Shown: positions 12,101-25,196 of the stretch, piece after piece
Layout: the number at the start of each line of letters is the position of its first letter
Position numbering within the stretch: position 1 is the stretch's first letter
From: Gambelia wislizenii
Taxonomy: Eukaryota > Chordata > Lepidosauria > Squamata > Crotaphytidae
DNA: 64,000 bases
Assembly: GCA_030847615.1 (NCBI GenBank)
Contig: JAUMIR010000002.1
Location: 111,360,309 to 111,424,308, forward strand
Direction: 5' to 3'
Program-made: the position numbers and the translations under genes
Notes under the pieces: generated by a model
Seen by the model: only the letters and a program-made list of their open reading frames with translations
The model's database searches: none
What the model was told of the DNA's origin: nothing

Positions 12101-15100
12101 AAAGTTCAAGATTCACCAGAATTGGAATGTGAACTTCAGAGATGATAATGCTCTGTTGCATTACAAACTGTCATTATCCCTATGGTGTTCTTGTAGGCCA
12201 AGGCTTGGAAATGTCAACACATTGGCTGTTCAAAAACTCATTTTTCCAAGCTCTTATGAAGATCAGGAAAGATGCACAGAAAACATTATCTCAGGTCCCA
12301 AACTATTCAGAAAGCATGCCTTGCATTGTTGAAAGCCCACATTTCAGGGCTCTTGAGTGTTGTGAAAATGTCTCAGGCACAAGGACCAGTCATTCTTAAT
12401 GTCCCCATTGAATACTAGGTGCTCTCTTCAATACTCCTGGGGACAACAGAATCCTCATTGAGAGTCCTCCTAATCCTCCTAAACCATTGACCCTGCATGA
12501 CAAAATGCACCTGCCAGAACTCCCATGTTCTACATGTCTGTTCAAAAGTGCTTCCAATATCTGTACAGTTAACATCATGCCAGAATGTAGCCATCAGCAC
12601 CAAAATGAAACCCACCTCAGTGATGATCGGGCTTCCATGGGGAGGCCATTCCATTACTGGTGTGCCTCAGCAGAGGAGGGGTTCTCACATACTCCCACAG
12701 TGTATTGCTTTCCCATAGAGTAAGGTCCCTCCAGCAGAATTCAGTCCTGGGCAGGCATAAATAGGGAGACGTGCTCCTTCAAGAACTGGGGTCCCAGGTT
12801 GTTGGGGGCTTTAAAAGTCAACATCAGCACCCTAAATTTAAACTGGAACATTATACCCACATAACATTAATTTTAAAGGAACTTTCCAAACTCTGATCTA
12901 TGAAGGTACTTCATATGTTTGGCCCTTGGACGAACTTTTGTCATGGAATAATTTAATGCTTTCTTTCTATCATTTCTTATTTCCAGATCAGCTGGAAGAA
13001 AACTTGAACAGTTTCATGTTACAGTCAATGTTGCAGCAGCTGCTAAGGTTACCTTTGAGCTGACCTATGAGGAATTACTAAAACGGAAGCTGGGAAAATA
13101 TGAGCTGCTGATTAAGGTCAAGCCCAAACAACTGGTTAATCACTTCCAGGTAAGTCCTGGGAAAATGTTTTTGTCATCCGGACAACCACCTGCTGGCACC
13201 ATTTTGCAGCTGAAAAACACAAACCTCTTGTATTCTTTCCCCCCCAGATTGATACCCACATCTTTGAACCTCAAGGTATAAGTTTCTTAGAGACTGAAAG
13301 TACTTTCATGACCAATGAACTGAGTGATGCCCTCACAAAGGTGCAGGATGAAACCAAGGTAAACTCCATGGTCAAAGTGCCCTAAATGCTCTTGAAACAC
13401 AGGAGATTTTCAGATGGGGCCAAAATGCCCTGTTGCTGCCCCGCCACCTCCTCTCCTCTTCCTGCAACAGAATGGAGGTAAATGTTCATACACTTACCTC
13501 CATTCCACTCCAGGAACATTCATCCTCCCTCCTTGCTTAGCCAGCCATAAATGCAGCCATCGTAAGTCTGCCTTTACGACCGGCCAGGGGAAATCCACGA
13601 GAATGAGCAGGAGGGAAATTCAAATTTACCCCCCCCCCAGCTGTCAAAGACAGAAATAAAATGAAAAAATAAATTTAAAATAAAAAAGGGACCCGGGGAG
13701 GGGGGGGAGAAGGCTGTCCCATTAGTGGCCAGAAGTGCCTGCCACGGAACTCCTCCCCCGTGCCTGTTATTGTGGAACAGGGACAGGGCTCCATTTCCCA
13801 CATCCCTGGTTCCATGGCAGGCACAGAAGGGGTGTTCTATTCACGATTTTTCCTCGTGAATAGAATATCCTGGGAGCAGGACGGGAACAGGATGGAAGGG
13901 GTTGAAGTCATCTGAATGGCAGCCCCCTTCTCGACCCTGTTCCATGCCTGCCCCACAGTATAAGCCCCATCTGAAAATATCCACCCACTCTAGTCCTTCC
14001 ATGCTAGATTAACTAAGTGTTTCACTGGTGCCTCTAACTTTCAGGCTCATATTTCATTTAAACCAACTCTAATTCAACAAAGAAAAAGCCCTGAACTGGA
14101 GGAAACTCTGCTGGATGGAGATTTTCTCATCCGTTATGATGTCAAAAGGAGTGTCACTGCAGGTGATATACAGGTAAAAGACAACTCTCTGATGAACATA
14201 ATTTCATTAAATTCAAGATTCAAATTTACCCTTGGCAGAAAAGACCATAGACAAATTGTTTGGCCTCAGGTTCTTGTAATGATTTCAGAACCCAGGCTCT
14301 AGGAGAGAAAAGAAACAATCTTAGTCTTCTTTATAAAATATATCAAAGTAGCTTTACTTACATTACTTGTTCATAATCAAATACTGTATATGGTCTAATG
14401 AAGAAGAGAGAGAAAAAGAACATTGTTGCAAGTTACAGTAATGCAGGAAGAGAGAGAAGTTATGTGGGGGGGATAGGAAATCACTATAAATTTATGCTGT
14501 ACCTAAACTCCTATAGAGCAAAATGCAAACTAGCAATTAATGAATATAGGAGATTTTCAGACGTGATTTTCGGCAGGATATATTCCAAAACAGCTCCGTT
14601 GCTGCCACGCGGCAAGGGAGCAGTTTCGGACGACACCGTTCCTCTGCCGAACCCCTCCGTGTCACTTCCGTGACAGAATGGAGGAAGCCGCATCATATTT
14701 CATTCACGATTGTTGCCCCTGAGTGAAATATGATGCAGCTTCCTCCATTCTGTCATGGAAGTGACACGGAAGGGCTCGGCAGAGGAACGGCATCATCCGA
14801 AACTGCTCCCCTGCCGCGCGGCAGCAACGGAGCTGTTTTGGGATATATCCTGCCGAAAATCGCATCTGAAAATCTCCATAGTCATGTAAAGGTTGCTAAC
14901 TGTAACTGTAATTGTCTCTAGGGATACTAGTCAATGATGTTCAAGTAAGGCCCTGGGGGTAGGGAGGGGGTCCTTAGATTTTAAGCAAAGTGTTTGCATT
15001 GCTTTGATTGTAAGCAGGGATAGTTGCACTTTTCATACAGCAGATTTGTGTGCATTTGAAATAGCCAACCAATATCTGAAAAAGCAACTTTTTCATCTAA

Positions 15101-18100
15101 ATCCCATTTTTCAAAGTGTAATAGGAACTTTTATTTCTTTTATATGTCAGCTAATCTTTCTTCCATGAACTGTTGTTCCATGTGCTGTTGCTTTCAAAAT
15201 TTGTATCTGTAATTCATCACTGCTACTTTTTCTTTGTTTCAGATTGTGAATGGGTATTTTGTGCATTATTTTGCTCCCAGCCAAATGCCAACGTTTCCCA
15301 AAAACATAATCTTTGTTATAGATAAAAGTGGGTCTATGATAGGCAAGAAAATTGAGCAGGTAATTTGTCACAAAGGAGAACATTTTTTGCAGTTTACTCA
15401 CAATGTTTGTGCCACGCTAAGCATGTGCTAAATTCTAACAACTACAAGAGTGTGTCTCTTTTTAAGTGAAGCCTAGTTTATTAGCTATCCTTCAGCTAGT
15501 ACCGCCTTCCTCCATCGCTGAGACCACAGAATCAGGAAAGCACGGTATGTGTGTGGTAGGGATGGAAACTATGGGGTTGTCCAAATGGTGAAAAAACTCC
15601 TCATGGAATGCAAGCAGAGTCTTACCTTTCCTAATGGCATCCCATATAGTTTTGCCCTATTATGAAGGGGGCAGGGAGGCCAAAAAACTCTCCAGAAAAG
15701 CCTTCATGGTTTTTCTCATCTTTTTTAAAAAAACGACAAGGCGGGGTGCAAATTGATCTGATTCTCTTGCCCAAATGAGAGGAAGTGCACCCACAATTGG
15801 CCAGACAAGCACAGGGGCTGGGAGTTGCTAGCAAGGCAGGCAGCCCACAGCCACCATTTTTTACTCTGAGCAATCTGGGGTGGGGAAGTGGGGAGGGCAG
15901 CTGTCATTCCCACCTCCCCACCCCCACCCCCACTACCACCAGTGGGGGAGAAGGGAGGATAACTGGCCCTTGAAACTGCTGCAGCTGTTCACTTCTGGTC
16001 TCTGAGGTTGAAATGCACAGAAGATTTTGGTCAAAACCCAAGATGAGGCTCGAAGTTAAGGAACTGTCCCATGAATTTTTAGGGCCATAGGCAACCTTTT
16101 GAAAGATGATACCTATTGGTCCTTAAAGCTGCTTCATGCATTACATTTTCCCCCACCCCAAAACCATCTACGAAAAGTGTAATAAATTAGGTGGCTTTTA
16201 TATATCTATAAATCATATCCTCTCTGTCATATCTCAGCTTAATGTGCCAATAGGAACCAAACTTGTGCTTCTGTGTGTAACCCTATTGTTTATTCTGCCA
16301 GACTGAGAACACCAAACAAACAAAAATATCTTGTTTTAACCAAAGTTTTCCCATTTTGTCCCAACCAGAAAACTATGGTTAACATATTTATTTAATGGAT
16401 ATCCTTCCTTTCTCCCAACAGGGGATTCAAAACAGCTTAGGACAAAGTTAAAAGCGTGGTACAGTAAAAACCTGATGATACAAAAGTGTTTTTTTTTAAA
16501 ATATGTATTAGCTATCATGTTAAAATGCCCATAATTGCTGTTTATACAGCAGTATAAAATCATTTAAAAGACATAACAATAGAGATAATGCAGCACACTC
16601 TCCCCATGAAAAAGGTTTTCTACTCACCCAGTTAATCTCTAAATGCTTGTATAAAAAGGATGTTAGCTGCTGGCAAAGGAAGAGCAGGGAGGGAGCCAGG
16701 CTAGCCTCTCATGGGAGGGAATCCCACAGCCTGGGAGTAGCCACTGAGAAAGACTTCTCATGTATTCTCACCATAACACCATCACCACCACCCCGTCCCA
16801 GATCTCAAGACTCAAGAGGTTATCAGATGCGCTAAATATGGCGTTATCATGACGCCAGGAGATTGCTAAAGGGCTTCCCTTTCAGATGACAACATTCTCG
16901 TGTTGTCATGCTCCTGTTTGGCTGTCGTTACACCAGCACTGCTTTTTATTCACGGGCTAAGCCATGAATGGATCCCCCATTCCATTTCTGTAACAGAATG
17001 TCCTGCAAGTGAAAAGGTGCCCGTTTTGCTGGTGCAATGCCAGTGTCAATGGGAGGTCCGTGACAGAACACTTCCAGTGAGATTGGGACATCCAGGTAAG
17101 TGACACACTTTTCTGTACCCTCCCTGGGTTACTTGTAAAGTTTTAAGATAAGTTGGGCAGGGGAGACTTTCTTTTGCTGGGATAGAAATGGTTTATTTTT
17201 TATGCTGGCAAAAGAATGTTTTAAAAGGGGTCATCTGATAAAGTCTATAGTCTGAGCCAAAGATGTATGGTTTGGAACAAACCAAGATATTATCCCCTGA
17301 TTTGGAATTATTTTAATATTCTACCTTCTTCCATTTTGAGAGCTTTTAACCATCATTTTCTGGCTCAGATGGAACAAGAAAATATTCTAATGGAAGACTT
17401 TGCAGTTAATTTACAGCTCCTGAAAAAGAAGGAGTGAATGGACTATATGCTCAGCCAAAAGGCTCTTTCGTATCTCTGCCTATTAGTCCATGATATGATC
17501 CTCTGAATCCTACTGTGTATGTTGCAGAAATCCTTAACAGAATGCAAACCCATCTTCAGACTTTACAATCTGACCGTAACTATGTGCTAGAAAATTATAC
17601 GCTGTTTTTCTCATTTTTATAGACAATAGAGGCCCTGCAAAAGATTTTAGATGATCTGAATCCTGAAGATCATTTTAACCTGGTTGTCTTTAGTGGAAGT
17701 GTTTCTGAGTGGCGTTCCTCTCTATTGAAAGCCACAGAAGAGAATGTGGAACTTGCTAAACAATACGTTCGGACCATTTTGGCTCATGGAGGTAAATCTG
17801 TTGATTGAGTAGGCACATCAAGATTCTCCACAGAGTTTTGACCAGAAATGAAAAGCACAGATTTCAGCCCATTATTTCATTTTTAAAAAATCAATTGCTA
17901 TTGAATGACTATTTTGGGTACAAACATTCCATCTTCATTCCTTAAAAAAACAAAAACCTTCATTCTTTCTGCATGCAATTTTAAAATTTGCTTTTAATCA
18001 TTAAGTATATTCACTCTCTCCCTCATAATTCTTGGAATTACTACAGCAAAGAACATTTCAAGAGGGAGTAATATCTCATTTATGAAATACTAATGGCCTA

Positions 18101-21100
18101 TGATGGGGAAGGGACAGAAAGTTAATTTTTACTGTATACTTTTGGTTCTATACCTTATATAAGGTATAAGGTATATGCCTTAACTTTTACTTTGTTTTAC
18201 TTTGTGTTTTTAAGGTTATTTTCTTTTCTTAAGCCATTCTTTACATGCATTTTCTTTTTCCATTCCAAATACCCTGCTGATATCTGATTTATGTGATCCT
18301 TTAGGGCTTTCCCCATAACTTTGAAGTTTCATCTGTACAGATCTCTGATGAACAGCCCAATTCCATGTTAAAATTCATTGTCACGATTTCTTTCATTTTA
18401 CAGTAACAGATATAAATGGTGCACTTCTGACTGCAATAAATTTGCTGGACAAGGCCACTTCTGCTGAATTATTGCCAGACCAAAGTATTTCAATGATCAT
18501 GTTGCTGACAGATGGCCAACCTACTACTGGTAAATTAGGAATAGCAGTGTAACCTGTTTTGCTTCTGTTTTCATTTATATATAAAGCATGTTTATAGATA
18601 CTTATCAGCAATACATTAGCATCATTAAAAACAATGTGAATTATTTTCTCCCTCCCAGTGTCGCCCTACTCTTTCCCCTCAACTGTCTGCAATGTCAAAG
18701 CCTTCCTTAAAGTTTCTCCTGCTTAAAAAAAATAAAATAAAATCAGGATATTTTTTACAGGCCTCTCGAGCCACTAGTCATATATCCACACACCTGAGAG
18801 AGATTCAATTAAGCAAAAAAGAAAAACAGAACCAAACCCTGAATTAGATAAAAGGAAGGAGGGAGGGCAATAGGAGAAGGATGGATGGACAGATGAGGGA
18901 TAGTGCAAGCCAAGACTCAACAATTGCCTTCTTATTCTTTATATATGTCCACAGATTTCTTTGTGTGTTATCTTTCATGAATTTATTTGTGCATGCTATT
19001 TCTTCCTTGATTGCTAGTTCTCTTAATTCTTGATATCCATGAATCTATGGAGATTATCAGGCGCAGCAACAACTGTGTCAGAAGATGGCTAGGAGAACAA
19101 GAAGGGACAACATTAATATCCTTCAGTGTTCCTGGGGTGTAGCGTGGGCATAAGTAAGGCGTCCCTTTTTATTGGCAGCTTTTCCCTGTTAATGAAAAAG
19201 GGAAGCCTCATCCATGGCAGCACTACGCCTTGGGAACGGCTGAAAGACGTGGGTGTCTGGTAATGTCACCCTTTCTGTTCTCCTAGCAATCTTCGGACGT
19301 GGTTGGGAATGTGGTTTTTTGACGTGTTCCCCCATCTCTGATAATCTCCTATGTCTGGTTTAATATTGCCTTTCTGTTCATACAGTACTTGCCTTTTAAA
19401 AAGCAGATGGGCTTTTCTGATCCAATCCAGTTATTCCATCTTTAGACTCCAAAGAGTGCAACACATATTTTAATATTAACATTGTGCTATTCAATAGTAC
19501 TTGCCATATTATTGAGCCTAATGGCCAAGATAGGCCAAATTCTCTCTTAAGTCATTATTCTTATAAAATACATGCAAATTTGGAGAAAGAAATCCGAAGC
19601 CGACTCGGCCTCCACAAAATCCCACACAGACACACACAGACACAAGCTGAAGCTGGAGAATCTGATTTCCCTCTCGTTGATTGCAAATTAATCAAAATGG
19701 GAACAGGGAACAAAACCCTTTAATGTCTTCCACCCTACTGTTGTAAGCCCAATAGGGCTACGGATGGGATATTCCTCTTCTTGACAATCTCCCCATTACA
19801 GTCAGTAAGAATGTTGTCTGTTATTTTTACACACATATACTTTGGAGTAAATCCCAATAAACTCAATGGGATTGATTTCTGAGTAGACAGGCTCATGATT
19901 ACACGGTTAGTTGTCAGGCAGTCATTAATTTGGTTGTTAATTGGCTTGTTAGTCATAATTGGCTTGTTAGTCATAAAAGGATGCTTGTTAGGTCAGACTA
20001 GTGGCCTTGTGTTACATTACCTGAGATATGTTTATATATTTTTTAAAAATATGACAGGTGAAATAAATGTTGATAGGATTCACGAAAACATAAAGAAGGC
20101 AAATAATGGAAAGTATTTCCTCTACTGCCTTGGCTTTGGTTTTGATGTCAGCTACACATTCCTGGAGAAAATGGCCTTAGACAATGGAGGAGTTGCTCGC
20201 CGTATATATGAGGACTCAGATGCCGCCTTGCAGCTCCAAGTAAGAAAGCCAGTGATAAAAGCATAGGCTTATAATTAATTGTATATTGTCACGTCTCAAA
20301 AATGTATCCAGCCATGCTTAAAAATCTGCCTATGTAGATCTAGACCTAACTCTTAATATCTATAATCCTTATTTATTAATTATATACCTATAATATAAAT
20401 AACTAATTATATATCTATAATGCCTATACCTGTAATTAATTATATACCTACAATCTTTCTATATTTTCCCAACTGGAGAGATAATCAGATGCAGCAAAAG
20501 CACAAGAGGAGCACTCGAGGATTACGTTACTGTCCTGCGAATGGGTCCCGGTTTCAGACAACGACGTCATCCTCACTTGCTGACTCCCTACTGCGGTCGC
20601 AAGTAAGGCATCACTTTTCATTGATGGAGAGGTCCTGTCAATGAAAAGTGATGACTTACTCACAGCTGTAACAAGGAGTCAGCATGCAAGGGTAACAACA
20701 ACATCTGAAACCAGAACCTGTTTGTGAGACAGTAACATTTTCCTTGCATGCTCCTCTTGTGCTTTTTGGACATATCTGATAAGCTCCTATGAAATTAGAT
20801 TTCTTCCTATAGTTATCTCTTCTGTCTGTCTTATTCAAGGGCTTTTACCATGAGGTTGCTACTCCCATCCTGAAGGAAATTGAAATGAAGTACCCAGACA
20901 ATGCAGCCCTTGAGATCACTCAGAATACTTTCAAGTTGCTCTTTGATGGCTCTGAAATTGTCGTAGCTGGAAAGCTTGGCAATGACATTGATGTTCTTCC
21001 TGTGGAAATTAAAGCTCAGGCAGTAAGTATTATGTAAAATATAGCTTCTGTGCATGAAGAAGAACCCATAGCTTAGGATTCTTTTACCTGTGGTCCTTCC

Positions 21101-24100
21101 ACAGGTGAGCTTGAGGGGGTCCATGTAGGGGGCACAAAAAATTCTTATCTCTGAGGCCAAGATCCAATGATGTACTTCCTTGTCCAACATTGGAATTGGG
21201 GGTTTCGTCCTCCCATTTTCCTATTGTGTCCCTTCTTGTCACCTAAAGAAGGTGCAGAAGGATTCCTAGCCCTTCAGAGCAGGTTTGTAGAGTGTATGCT
21301 GGGAGCTGCAGAAGGAGAGGAGAGATTGCTGATTGTAGCAGAAGCTGTGGGATCCAGACATCCAGTAGTATACAAATGGATTTTGACCAAAGGTGCTGGG
21401 AGTTCCTAGGGCCATTGCTGCATGCCCTAACATTTTCTTTTTTCATTTCATGTAGAAGCATATATATTTCTGTATTCCTAAGGAATTCAACAAGCACATA
21501 GAATTCACTTCCTTTTTTCCCCCTCTTCATTTTGTTCTAAACCAATAGATGTTTGATACCTGATGGCACCATGTTAGCAGAAAGACAAAAGAACATGCTG
21601 AACTGAGAAAGTTAATGTATTCACTGAAAATACCATTTGACCAATTTGTAATAGTCATTTATTCAGAATTTGTCTGGAGTGTTTTCTTAATTCATTATTT
21701 GGCTTTATGAATGCAGTTAATACAAGCCTATTCGTCTCATATTCTTAAAGAGCTGTTGAAGAATTTTAGTTAAATCCCCTTCAGGTGTTGCTCATGACCT
21801 AAATAGAGTATTGTCTTAGGACATTATCAGACTAGCATGTAAAAACGCTGTTAATTCCGTGAGTGAGGAAAGCAGAAACATCATAGCATTATTACACTTA
21901 CTATTGCACGTTACTGTAATCACATGAAAGCTATGGAATCATTGCAAGATGACCACTAGTGCTGTAAGAATGGGAGTTTACTTCCGCAATTCAGCATGGG
22001 TGACATTTCAGCAGTTCTTGCAAGAAGACATGAGCATGCTTAAAACTCTGAAAACACCTAAAGCAACAAAGCAAATGAACACACAAGCACTGAAACAACC
22101 TAAAAACATTGAAACTAAACAAGACAGTTCATAAAAAGGGCATATGTGCCTCGCTTTCGTGTTCTCACCTGGAAGTTTTCTCGCTGAGGACTGCCCATTC
22201 ACGCTGTAATCTCGTGATTACAATGGGACGTGTTTTCGCATGGCTTCAGTACCACAAAAAAGCAATACTGACAGCTTGTCCCATCAGTTAGAAGCAATGC
22301 CTTATTTGAGGCTGGGGCATGGAGTAACCATGCGAAGACAATGGCATCATTTGGTAGCCATGCCCGTTTGTGCTACCGTGATGTTGTAATCCCATGATTG
22401 TTGCCGCATCTGATACAGTCCTTAGTGGACATTTGATAGAATAGGATTATCTTTCCTCCCCCTCCTCCACCATGCCAATAACCCTGCATCCTGCCCCCAA
22501 ACCTGGTCTGGAGTAGTCCTTAGGCCTCTGGAGCAGGCTTTCACAATGAGGGGTATAGGAGGCGAAGTAATTACCCCCTTCCTGGTTCTGCTGACGGAGG
22601 CAGCTCTATCAGCCGACCAACAGCAGTGAATTGTCTCCTATGTTCAGGTGCGGATTACTGTGAATAACCCATCATTGCCTCCCTTGCAGCATTCCAGTGA
22701 GCTGACTCTTAAAGAAGATGCAAATGTAACAGAAAAGGAGCAAGTATTTCAGCATCAGAGATACATATTTGGAGATTTCATTGAGAGATTGTGGGCCTAC
22801 TTAACAATTGGACAACTATTAGAAAAATAGTAAGCAATGCATATGTAATGCCAAGGCTTGTCTCATGATGTAACAAATTCTTCCTCTGTAGTAATTGAAT
22901 AGAGCACACAGGCTTCTCAAAGTTAAAGGCTGATTTTTCTTTTCAAAGTAGGGGTTATATATTCTCAATTTATTGAGGGTAGTTTCCAAACAGAGGTAAA
23001 ACAATACTGTGGTTTGGGCAAGTATTTCCAACATGTTTGTTGATTCATTGAAAGGGAGTGAACATTTGTAACACAAAATCAGGACTTCTGAAGCATGCAG
23101 TTCTCTGTGTTCTGTTTATCTGAATGTTAAACTGGGCAGTTTCCTAGGAATGAATTTTTTCCCTCTCCCACCCCAGGATTGCTAAAACATACATGTCTCA
23201 GCAATCAGACTTCCAAATTAAGCTCATACTTAGTTTATCTCCCAACAATCAATCACAATAAAGTATGCTGAATACAAAATGTATAGGTGGGGAAAATCAT
23301 GTGCTGTGTCAAACAAATATCTTTCACCACACAGAGGACCATTTCTTGAAGAAAAAAAACCCCAGACACATAAAATGTATCATTTACTTCAATCCTTGAA
23401 CTAGAGACTAAACTCCTGTTTTATGGGTGTTAAAGAAAGATACACATAATCAAATAGTGCTCATGTTGCATTTTAGTGTTTCAGCTGAAGGACAAGTGCA
23501 GAAAAACCTGGAAACCAAAGCCTTGAACCTCTCCTTGAAATTTAGCTTTGTTACACCCCTCACTTCCATGGTGGTCACCAAACCTGATACTGAAGAGGTG
23601 GCAAACAAACCTACAGAGGCAGGTAAATGAGCACAGAATGTTTCAGTGTCAAGAAGAAATGCAATAGGTTGTAGCACATTCCTTTGTCTCTTGGACAGTA
23701 TTCAGTGGATGATGATAGAAGAATGAATCAAGGGTACCCTCTGTGTGTGTATATGTCTGTGTATATGGGGTAGCCAGGAGTGGGTCAATAGTTCTTAAGT
23801 ACAGGAACAAGAATAATTCTAAATGCCTTTCATATCTGGGTGAAGAAGAATGAGGTCACTTGCAGCACAGGCATTTTATTGGTGTTGTACACATATCTCA
23901 ATTGACAAGCAATTACAGTGAAATAATGATCAAACTCTTTAGTATGATTCCTGGTCTAGCTTGACATCTTCAGCAATAGAAATTGGTTATTGACAAATGG
24001 GATATCTGTACATTACATACAAGGCACAACATGTATGGAGTTGGGGAGCTCTACATATCAACAGGTGCTCCCACATCCCACAAATATCAACAATTTTAAC

Positions 24101-25141
24101 TGCTTTCTAACCGAGTAGGAAATGGCATTTTCTTGTGACAAATTTTAAGCTATATCCAAAGATAGTTTGGCTTAGTGGGCATTGTTTTTGCTCATGCAAA
24201 TCGAGGCCCCCAGTTTTTGCAGCTTACCCCTAACCTTTGTGTCATATCCCATACTATTCAGGGGAAAGGATCTTCTAATTAGCTGGTAGGGACAAGGAAT
24301 TTTAGTGCATAAGGCGAGTTTGCAAATACTGTATCAGTGGCCTCAACTTGCATGAGCTTTCCACTAAGGTGAAGGCACCATTCCATAGAAGGTCATTTAA
24401 AAAAGCAGGTGCCTTCACTAAGGTTGTTATAACTGTGGACTACACTATATTGTGATTTTCTGAAAAGGTTCTTTAAAATTTATACACTGGAAGTTTACCT
24501 TCAATCTACTGTGTGTTGATGGGAAATGTGTGGGAAGTACCAGGTTAGCTCATGTGCTGTACTATGGCTAGATCAATCTGAAAAATGGCTTGGTGAACCA
24601 GTGAGATGCAGTGGCTAAAACAGACTACCTATAGGGATTGGCTTAATTTTACCTGGCCCTTGGCTTACTTGCAAAAGCCATCTGTTCAGATCTCTGGCAA
24701 GAGCAATGCACCCTTCTTCTTATAGCCTGCTTGGTGAAGAGGAAGAGGAGGAGGAGGAGAGAGAAGGTAGTGGTATAAAAAGAGCAAGCAAGAAAAGGGG
24801 ATTTGGAGAGAGAGAGAGAAAGAAAATGAAAAGGGAGTGTCAGAAAGGGAGAAAAAGAATGGATGGTTTCGTCTTTTATATTGTTCACTGTTGGTGTATG
24901 CCTCACCCACAACTCCCTATTACATGCTTCCCGAGAGGGAATGTGAGTCTTGAGGAGAAAAGAGGTTGCCCACTGGTATGTTTAAGACTGAATGAGATTC
25001 AGATTCGAATCCTGTTCAGCTTATTGGGTGGCTTTGGGCCATCGCTATCTTTCAGCCTAAAGCCTTTCATAGCACTAACGTAGAAAGATAATGATGGCCA
25101 AAGTCGCCCAATAAGCTCTGTGGTTGAATAGGATTTGTTGT

Positions 25142-25196
<55 letters not shown>

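Noticed and set aside
12435..12870. Coding exon of another gene
   Set aside because: No open frame with splice sites in phase; the text resembles decayed LINE sequence.
22828..22833. In-frame TAG at the end of exon 12 as a premature stop
   Set aside because: The G of TAG belongs to the donor GTAAGC; splicing gives Y554 and continues with the conserved VSA block.
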